A stretch of DNA of 64,000 bases from Nitrosomonas communis (GTDB lineage: Bacteria; Pseudomonadota; Gammaproteobacteria; Burkholderiales; Nitrosomonadaceae): the NCBI RefSeq assembly GCF_001007935.1, contig NZ_CP011451.1, positions 2,728,001 through 2,792,000 of the forward strand, given 5' to 3'. Of this stretch, positions 59,301-64,000 are shown piece after piece. Position numbers and translations under genes: made by a program. Below the pieces are notes generated by a model, which made no database searches, was not told where the DNA came from, and was given only the letters and a program-made list of their open reading frames with translations. Position 1 is the stretch's first letter. The number at the start of each line of letters is the position of its first letter.

Positions 59301-59359
59301 TCCGCCTCATGAGCAATTCGTTCCCTAGCGATGTGAAATCCATCAGAGTTCTGTTTCAC
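56312..59359 (-). CDS. LRR-Roc-COR (ROCO) GTPase, 1015 aa
   Basis: A ROCO-family protein. Residues ~25-110 are irregular leucine-rich repeats. Residues ~109-504 are 18 near-identical 22-residue repeats of the form LQVLDCSNTPISDLSPLAGL. The Roc GTPase has Walker A GNGQIGKT at 581-588, Switch II WDFGGQD at 630-636 and the G4 motif TQCD at 700-703 (Cys for the usual Lys). COR follows (~740-990), with GRYRVKCQLEEL and the typical YLHNTGTIFYRKGLFDDRII and WALEAIYTVFHRK motifs. Bacterial ROCO proteins are dimeric GTP-switched proteins. Here it is cargo of a casposon and directly coupled to a TIR gene. A role as a sensor that triggers TIR NADase activity is inference. Confidence 0.92.
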   Translation of the reverse strand: MKQNSDGFHIARERIAHEAEAFTGFLDLGQLGLTALPEEIYKLQHLQSLNLGSYYINDEYEWLSANSNISSNKIQFGLGQLSKLPKLNKLFLGKTDLAGLAWLNELKKLQILDCSITQISDLSPLAGLSALQELYCSNTPIRTLSPLAGLSALQKLHCYSTPISDLSPLAGLSALQVLNCSNTLISDLSSLAGLSLLQELHCIETQISDLSPLAGLSALQKLHCSNTLISDLSPLAGLSALQVLDCSSTPISDLSPLTGLSALQVLDCSNTPIMTLSPLAGLSALQKLDCRQAQISDLSPLTGLSALQVLDCSNTPIMTLSPLTGLSALQVLDCSNTSIMTLSPLAGLSALQKLDCRQAQISDLSPLTGLSALQVLDCSNTPIMTLSPLTGLSALQVLDCSNTSIMTLSPLAGLSALQKLDCRQTQISDLSPLTGLSALQVLDCSNTPIMTLSPLTGLSALQVLDCSSTPISDLSPLAGLSALQVLHCGDTPINDLRPLAGLSALKKLDCSNCSLTYFPKELLNRATLTELVLFETKIPGIPSEVLSQRKTANCLEFLRSHFADLEQGTVEVAEVKLMVLGNGQIGKTQICRNLRGEKFDDQIPSTHGILISSTPFPLRKHGKTVQLNIWDFGGQDIYHGTHALFMRTRAIFMLVWIQQESSAQEHVYDGMIFRDEPLGYWLNYIKYLSGSNNPVLIVQTQCDHPEDEARYLPGIPRELLETFRFCKPLLHYSSLKNRGREALNAALQDALIWLQEQQETNLIGIGRYRVKCQLEELRNADMAVPPENRQYRTLSQEYFRELCEESNGKISSPEHLLEYLHNTGTIFYRKGLFDDRIILDQSWALEAIYTVFHRKKCYKQLRQLRGRFTRSLLEILVWNNYSKDEQMLFLSMMQSCGICFIHHEGNEAEDSEDEYIAPDLLPDKDEISAELEEKWDSGFPSEGMEFEYELYHPGLLRSFISKIGRKAGLNALYWKNGVCLYEKNTGSRALIEQETIEDWQGKIRVQPRKDKQQLY
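57848..59035 (-). repeat. 18 tandem 66-bp leucine-rich-repeat units
   Basis: Each unit encodes 22 residues. Units 9-11, 12-14 and 15-16 repeat as a higher-order block of three (198 bp) that is almost identical at DNA level, for example around 58141 and 58339. Such identity points to recent expansion by recombination or slippage; outer units are more diverged. Confidence 0.95.
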
Positions 59360-59588
59360 GATAAGAATGATAAAGTTGTAGATTAACTATGATAATGAAT
59401 TTCTTTATCAGTACCGCACAAATTATAAAAAGACATGCAGATGAAAATAGTTGTTATGTTAGAGATAATAGTAACTTTAATCATTCACTGAATGCCATTC
59501 ATATAGCATCTATTACATCGAGGTATGTTAACTTGTAGTGATATGCTGTTTGTGAAAAGGCACGTGTTCTGCTCAGGTTATACTTTTG
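59360..59588. promoter_or_regulatory. Promoter region of the ROCO-TIR unit and right subterminal region
   Basis: About 230 bp, AT-rich, with no frame. At 59520-59534, GAGGTATGTTAACTT matches the tip of the terminal repeat at 14 of 15 positions in the orientation opposite to the adjacent right end. Confidence 0.5.
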
Positions 59589-59629
59589 GTCAAAAGTGTA
59601 CGGCGTTTTTGGAGAAGTTAACATACCCC
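59589..59629 (-). repeat. Casposon right terminal inverted repeat (41 bp)
   Basis: Reverse complement of the left end with one mismatch; outermost bases ...GTTAACATACCCC. Confidence 0.97.
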
Positions 59630-59643
59630 GCTTTAATTACGAG
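59630..59643. repeat. Casposon target-site duplication, right copy (14 bp)
   Basis: GCTTTAATTACGAG, identical to 45854-45867. Confidence 0.97.
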
Positions 59644-59840
59644 TATTACCAGATGAAATTGGATTTTTAATACGGTTTTTTTTAATGCAAATTAGAATAA
59701 ATAAGCCAATACTTTGTACCAAAAAAGTTATATATATATTTTATTCCGCAAAAAATCAAAAAAGTAGTAAGCTAAGATCGTTTATTTAAATAGTACCTAT
59801 AATTTTTGCGGAAAAGATTTAATTAATCTTGGAGGTATAA

Positions 59841-60035
59841 ATGAACGAAGAATCTTTTAAAACACAATTTATTTCATCATTCTTAGCTGCATGGTGCGCC
59901 AATAAATATGAGGAATGCAGCCGTACAGTCGACCATGAAATATTAAGCCGACCTCCAGTTAAAGAAGCTGAATTTCTAGCAAATGCTGCATGGGATGAGT
60001 ATGTTGATAAGATTATTAATGTGAATACAGGATGA
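59841..60035 (+). CDS. Small protein, 64 aa, conserved-looking
   Basis: A clear ribosome binding site (TTGGAGG, seven bases before ATG) leads into MNEESFKTQFISSFLAAWCA and NKYEECSRTVDHEILSRPPV followed by AEFLANAAWDEYV. It is helical with a hydrophobic-aromatic face and a Cys; no signal peptide. The last codons lie in a 37-bp tandem duplication, so the original C-terminus may have differed by a few residues. Function unknown. Confidence 0.65.
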   Translation: MNEESFKTQFISSFLAAWCANKYEECSRTVDHEILSRPPVKEAEFLANAAWDEYVDKIINVNTG

Positions 60036-60067
60036 GCATGTTGATAAGATTATTAACGTGAATACAA
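59994..60067. repeat. Tandem duplication, 2 x 37 bp
   Basis: GATGAGTATGTTGATAAG and the following bases recur immediately at 60031 with two or three differences. The second unit supplies the TGA stop of the small gene. Confidence 0.8.
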
Positions 60068-60859
60068 ACTGAGATAATTATTCAGCTCATCCTGAGTCCC
60101 GGATGAGCTTGCCATGTGGTCATAACTTTCAGGCTTCATGTTTGCACCAGCGAGAAAAACTTTCAAAAAACGTTCATAAACTGAATTTCACTTGCCCAAT
60201 GACTATAGCAACCAACGCTATTGTGTGCCATTACATAAAATCCACAATACTCCATTCAACGAACGGTGGCTGTTTCAATGCATCCCGTATACATTCATTC
60301 TTGAAGAAATAAGTATCGATATAAATTACTTATTGTTCATCCATTAACTCCTTCTTGTTTATTCATTCCAGCACAAAATGGACCTGGATTTCCATTAATA
60401 ATATTTACAAAACATCAACAATACCTAATAAACCATATCCTACTTAAAATTCAAAAGCCTTCATTACCTGCCAGAAACATACAATTGTTCGACTGAATTA
60501 TTGCCTATATTCTCATTGAATAATATGAACAGTTTAAAATTTTCCACGAGATCTTGATCCAGAGAAAATAAGCTACTATGAAGTAGTGAACAATTCTACA
60601 GACGAAGATGAGATGTCAAAGACTACCTATGGAAGAACTCATCATACCAACCGTCCATCATTTGTAGCACTCTCAAGAAATCCTTTTTTACAAGGAACAA
60701 ATTCCGCATAGCCAGTTCCAACATACAAGGCACTGTTGCATAGCGGGCGTTTTGGATAATTGAGTATTTTTAAGTGATTGAGTTTATTAGTCAGATTTAG
60801 ACAGAAAAGTCTAAAAACAGTTATGCAGAAGTCTCGTCTCTATAAGCAATGTACTTTCA
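60068..60859. other. Spacer without a supportable gene
   Basis: About 790 bp with short frames only and no RNA gene recognised. Confidence 0.45.
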
Positions 60860-61065
60860 TTTTCAGGGGATTGAGTATGATTTATTCTCCTGAATACTAT
60901 AAATAGGAATTCTTATGCTTGAGACCTGCAATTACAATAGCTCGTCAGGGATCTCTGCAATTGATTTATTTTTGTTTTCAGGAGATTGCTCATGGTCTAT
61001 TCTCCTGAATATTGTGAATATTAGAAATTCTTACATCTGAGACTTGCAATTATGATAGCTCGTTC
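60860..61065. repeat. Two ~90-bp direct repeats, each with a hairpin
   Basis: 60860-60945 and 60975-61065 are about 80 percent alike and start 115 bp apart. Each contains CAGGRGAT...TTCTCCTG that can fold into a small stem, then a shared GAGAC(C/T)TGCAATTA block. They lie directly upstream of the peroxidase-like gene and may be tandem regulatory copies. Confidence 0.65.
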
Positions 61066-61142
61066 TAGAACAGAGAAGTTTTCTTCATCAGAGCTTTAGT
61101 CCAATCTTTAATATAACCCTAGATCTCTCTGAGGAGGTTATT

Positions 61143-62681
61143 ATGAAAAAGTCAAATATTTTTTTTCTTGCTATAACTGGAGTCAGCTTATTCGGTTTTA
61201 TAGCGAATAATGCTATTGGTAAGAACGATAAAGAAGTGTCTAAGGATTCAGATGATGCAGTCGTACGGGCACAAGAAGCTCGAACAGTTGAAAAAAAAGA
61301 AATAGACAAACAAACTGAGACTCACGATAAATCGGATATTTTTAAAGCTTCCAATGCCACTCCTCTTTCAGATGCATTTAAAAATCAACCGGATAATGGA
61401 AAAATTTCAGGATTTGATTTTTATCGAGATGCGTTAAATTCTAAAAAACCGTTTGAAACTTTTGAAGAAATAAAGAACAAAGATATCAAAGAACGCCCAA
61501 CCGTTACAAAAACCCAGCAAGCCCTTCTTCAAAAACGTTATGACTTAACTCCTCGTTTAGATCCTGATGCAACGATGACGCGCGGCAAGCCGCTGGCTGT
61601 GGGTCCAACTGCAAGATTACCAGATGGTTTAACCTGGCAAAAGCTTGCAAAAATGTCCAGCGACGAAATACGTAAGAAAAATGTTTTCCCCTATCCTTCT
61701 CTTCCGCATCCAAAACAGGCAACCGGTGGACAAGTATTCCCCGCTGTTCAGATTAGCATGTTTCCAAGACTCGAAAGGTTCGATGTGGAATTTGATTTAC
61801 CGGAAGCCTTTTTGCCAGAATTCCCACCCGCAATATTTCTGCAAAATCGTCCAGAGTTAGGAGATGTTTCCCGCGGAGAAGTTGTTTCAATTAATAATTT
61901 TTATGAGCTTTTCAAAGATATTTTGACCCCTGTACAATTAAATGGCCTACAAATGCTCCTTACGCCATTACCACAGGAAGAATTTAACCCAACGGATGAT
62001 CGTAAAACTGAACAACCCAGTCTCGGAGTAACTTGTTTCGATTGTCACGTAAATGGCCATACGACAGGTCAATTTCATCTGAGCCCAGATATCCGACCAC
62101 AAGAAAGAAGATTCCGCCTTGACACCACAAGTTTAAGGGGAATGTTCAATCAACAGATTCATGGCTCAAAACGAAGCTTGCGATCCGTTGAAGATTTTAC
62201 TGAATTTGAATTCCGCACAGCTTATTTTAATGGCGATCCTATTCACGCGATGAAAAAAGGATTCCCAGTACTGGATAGAATTCACGTAAGTCATATGGCC
62301 CAGTTTCAAAATATGCTGGATTTCCCGCCAGCACCGAAATTAGACAGATTTGGTCATCTCGATAAGGACAAAGCTACGGAACAGGAACTACGCGGTGAAA
62401 AGGTTTTTTTTGGTAAAGGCCAATGTTCCACTTGCCATCAACCTCCTGCGTTTCTCGACCATCAAATGCATGATCTAAAGCTTGAACGATTTTTGAATGA
62501 ACCAGGAGATGGGCCGATCAAAACGTTTACACTTCGCGGTATCAAGGACAGTCCCCCTTATTTACATGATGGGCGTCTATTAACCCTGGAAGATACTGTC
62601 GAGTTTTTTAACCTGGTTTTACAACTTCAATTGACGGACGAAGAGAAATCTGATCTTGTGGCATACATGAGGCAATTATAA
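61143..62681 (+). CDS. Di-haem cytochrome c peroxidase-like protein
   Basis: A 512-aa exported protein with a signal peptide (IFFLAITGVSLFGFIANNAIG) and a strong GAGGAGG ribosome binding site. A charged, low-complexity segment (~25-150) precedes the catalytic part. Two haem c sites are present: VTCFDCHVNGHTTG and GKGQCSTCHQPPAFLDHQ. The closing motifs are FTLRGIKDSPPYLHDGRLLT and LTDEEKSDLVAYMRQL, as in MauG/CCP-type proteins. The long N-terminal extension and wide spacing between haems differ from classical ~330-aa peroxidases. It would act in the periplasm in peroxide removal or oxidation of a partner; the substrate is open. Confidence 0.85.
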   Translation: MKKSNIFFLAITGVSLFGFIANNAIGKNDKEVSKDSDDAVVRAQEARTVEKKEIDKQTETHDKSDIFKASNATPLSDAFKNQPDNGKISGFDFYRDALNSKKPFETFEEIKNKDIKERPTVTKTQQALLQKRYDLTPRLDPDATMTRGKPLAVGPTARLPDGLTWQKLAKMSSDEIRKKNVFPYPSLPHPKQATGGQVFPAVQISMFPRLERFDVEFDLPEAFLPEFPPAIFLQNRPELGDVSRGEVVSINNFYELFKDILTPVQLNGLQMLLTPLPQEEFNPTDDRKTEQPSLGVTCFDCHVNGHTTGQFHLSPDIRPQERRFRLDTTSLRGMFNQQIHGSKRSLRSVEDFTEFEFRTAYFNGDPIHAMKKGFPVLDRIHVSHMAQFQNMLDFPPAPKLDRFGHLDKDKATEQELRGEKVFFGKGQCSTCHQPPAFLDHQMHDLKLERFLNEPGDGPIKTFTLRGIKDSPPYLHDGRLLTLEDTVEFFNLVLQLQLTDEEKSDLVAYMRQL

Positions 62682-62725
62682 TTTCTCAAGGTCTGTTGGC
62701 AATTTGAGATAAGTATTTTAATAAG

Positions 62726-62777
62726 GTGCAAACTCATCATATTGAGGTTCCTAACCTATAATGAAACGAGTTTGCAC
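62726..62777. terminator. Bidirectional terminator-like hairpin
   Basis: GTGCAAACTC at 62726-62735 pairs perfectly with GAGTTTGCAC at 62768-62777; the loop holds a second small stem (AGGTT/AACCT). It lies between the converging peroxidase-like and bestrophin-like genes. Confidence 0.65.
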
Positions 62778-62811
62778 TGTCTCCACTGATAATTTGATCA
62801 TTTTTTACAAC

Positions 62812-63750
62812 TTATCTCAAAATATCACCTTCAGGCTTCAGTGCTTCAGGACGATTGCAGTCATTCATCAATTCAAGCAGGTTGATTTCAATATTCCGTG
62901 AGATTGCAGCTAACGGCAGATCGTTCGGATGCAGGCCAAACGGATCTTCAAGCTCATCGCCAATAGCATCGAGTTCAAAGAATGCATACGAAATCATCAG
63001 TACCACGAGCGGTGTCAGGATGCCCGTTGTCTCAACTAATCCAAACGGTAAGAGAAAGCAGTAAGAAGCCACAATGCGGTGAATCAATACCCTATAACTA
63101 AATGGAATTGGGGTATTTTTAATACGTTCGCAAGCACCGAGTATATTGGATAATTCGTTGAGCTGCACGTCCATAAAGGGGTAACTGAATTCGTTTAGCC
63201 AGCGCCGATTGCGTGCGAATGCAAGATCACGACCCAGTTGCTGCAGAATGGCAAGTGGCCGATGTGCGGATTGAATAACCGTGTTTAAATCTTCCGAGGG
63301 TAAAAATTTTTTAATTTCTCCTGTCGGATCTTCATTACGCAAATGACAGCGTAGCGCATGTGCAAACGCAATGACACGTTTGACGAAAGCTTCTCGTAAA
63401 TGTTGCAATTCTACCCTATCCTGGACAGAATCCAGCATAAAGCAAGCTTGGCGCGTCAAGCTACGCGAGGTATTAACTAAGCCCCCCCAAAGCTTGCGAC
63501 CTTCCCAGAATTTATCGTATGAGGCGTTATTGCGGAAAGCCAAGAAAATGCCCATGATCACCCCGAGCAGCAAAAATGGTGTGGTAGTAAGCGTATAGGC
63601 TTGAATATTATAGTACAGTTCTATATAGGTAACAATCATCGAGGTAACCGTTACTGTAAGAATGCGGGGCCACGTTATCATAAAGCTGCTGCCTCGAAAG
63701 TGAAATAGCAACCGTACCCACGAAACTTTATCTTTATCTTTAACTATCAC
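62812..63750 (-). CDS. Bestrophin-type (UPF0187) ion channel
   Basis: A 312-aa membrane protein of the bacterial bestrophin family, which form pentameric anion- or cation-permeable channels. Membrane helices lie at ~28-50 and ~52-72 (TPFLLLGVIMGIFLAFRNNA) and ~225-270 (RIVASYCFLLPFGLVETTGI, TPLVVLMISYAFFELDAIGD). The signature RNNASYDKFWEGRKLWGGLV and the conserved acidic cluster EDPFGLHPNDLPL are present. The first codon is GTG (MIVKDKDKVSWVRLLFHFRG). It is the last gene of the window, apparently monocistronic, and intact. Confidence 0.9.
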   Translation of the reverse strand: MIVKDKDKVSWVRLLFHFRGSSFMITWPRILTVTVTSMIVTYIELYYNIQAYTLTTTPFLLLGVIMGIFLAFRNNASYDKFWEGRKLWGGLVNTSRSLTRQACFMLDSVQDRVELQHLREAFVKRVIAFAHALRCHLRNEDPTGEIKKFLPSEDLNTVIQSAHRPLAILQQLGRDLAFARNRRWLNEFSYPFMDVQLNELSNILGACERIKNTPIPFSYRVLIHRIVASYCFLLPFGLVETTGILTPLVVLMISYAFFELDAIGDELEDPFGLHPNDLPLAAISRNIEINLLELMNDCNRPEALKPEGDILR

Positions 63751-64000
63751 GTTAGTAACAGTCTCTTATTGAATTCAATTCGTCCATTTCAGTTAACAAA
63801 CCACTGATTTCGAAATACTATCCCCAAAAAAGCTACGATAAGTTCATATCATAATCATAAGCCCATACTGTTTATTAAATGAGAATACCTGCCAGCCAAA
63901 GCAAATAAAGATGAAGTATGATAAAAGACAGTCCGAGATAATTGACGGGAGAGTTTATGACATACGAACAGCTTGCCTTTGAGAGGAGAATTATATCGAA
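63751..64000. other. Window edge, no gene resolved
   Basis: 250 bp upstream of the bestrophin-like gene. No complete frame; a plus-strand ATG near 63958 (ATGACATACGAACAGC) could start a gene beyond the window. Confidence 0.35.

Larger units (their letters stand above)
45868..59629. mobile_element. Complete casposon (13,762 bp) with cargo
   Basis: The element is defined by 41-bp terminal inverted repeats with one mismatch and by a perfect 14-bp target duplication. The core is a divergent pair of operons: Cas1 and a large putative HTH protein to the left, and an RHH protein, an HTH-like protein, an HNH protein and family-B DNA polymerase to the right. Casposons are known to combine Cas1, PolB, HNH and HTH genes and to create 14-15 bp duplications. 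The flanks hold passenger genes: two lipoproteins and an unknown on the left, and LRR-Roc-COR plus TIR on the right. No CRISPR array or other cas gene is present. All core genes are open, so recent activity is likely. Confidence 0.95.

Overview
The window looks like the accessory-rich part of a beta-proteobacterial ammonia oxidiser of the Nitrosomonas type. The best single pointer is a small His/Ala-rich periplasmic protein resembling SmbP, a metal-binding protein first described in Nitrosomonas europaea. The AT-leaning composition and heavy load of decaying insertion sequences fit. The organism call is inference; no rRNA or complete tRNA gene is present.

Layout. 1-13.5 kb: a YpfJ-type zinc peptidase, a CruF-type carotenoid membrane protein, a DUF4142 protein, SmbP and two exported/membrane unknowns, separated by insertion sequences. 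These include an IS982-like element present in several copies with 4-bp AT-rich target duplications, an IS3 element nested inside one copy, a DDE element with a 7-bp duplication, and IS630 and ISAzo13 fragments. One IS982 copy splits a SleB-type cell-wall hydrolase gene. 14.5-25 kb: mostly intact genes. These are a RecD2-like helicase overlapping a SRAP (YedK/HMCES) gene, a trypsin-like protease fused to a DNA/RNA non-specific nuclease, a pair of M16 peptidases (one with HxxEH, one without) and a Spy/CpxP-like protein. A ~103-bp MITE-like repeat punctuates the spaces. 25-33 kb: IS630 split by IS110, an IS982-type remnant, a Cache-PAS-GGDEF diguanylate cyclase and an IS3 element. 33.9-42.8 kb: a degraded integrated element with an XRE regulator, a frameshifted HNH gene, a HicA/DUF1902 toxin-antitoxin pair, an excisionase-like gene and a tyrosine integrase broken by ISAzo13 and by IS982 (itself carrying IS3). 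It ends in a tRNA-3'-end-like sequence.

The most important find is at 45868-59629. It is a 13,762-bp element bounded by 41-bp terminal inverted repeats (one mismatch) and a perfect 14-bp target duplication (GCTTTAATTACGAG). It encodes a Cas1 integrase with all catalytic residues, a family-B DNA polymerase with intact exonuclease and polymerase motifs, an HNH protein and three putative DNA-binding proteins. This is the gene set and target-duplication size of a casposon, a self-synthesising transposon that uses Cas1 for integration. No CRISPR array is nearby. It carries cargo. On the right is a 1015-residue LRR-Roc-COR GTPase, with 18 near-identical 22-residue repeats, directly coupled to a TIR-domain protein that keeps the NADase glutamate; this is a plausible immune module. 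On the left are two lipoproteins and an unknown protein. The casposon sits inside the 3' end of an IS630-like transposase pseudogene, whose reading frame is restored when the element and one target copy are removed in silico.

60-64 kb: a small conserved-looking ORF, hairpin-bearing direct repeats, a di-haem cytochrome c peroxidase-like gene and a bestrophin-type channel.
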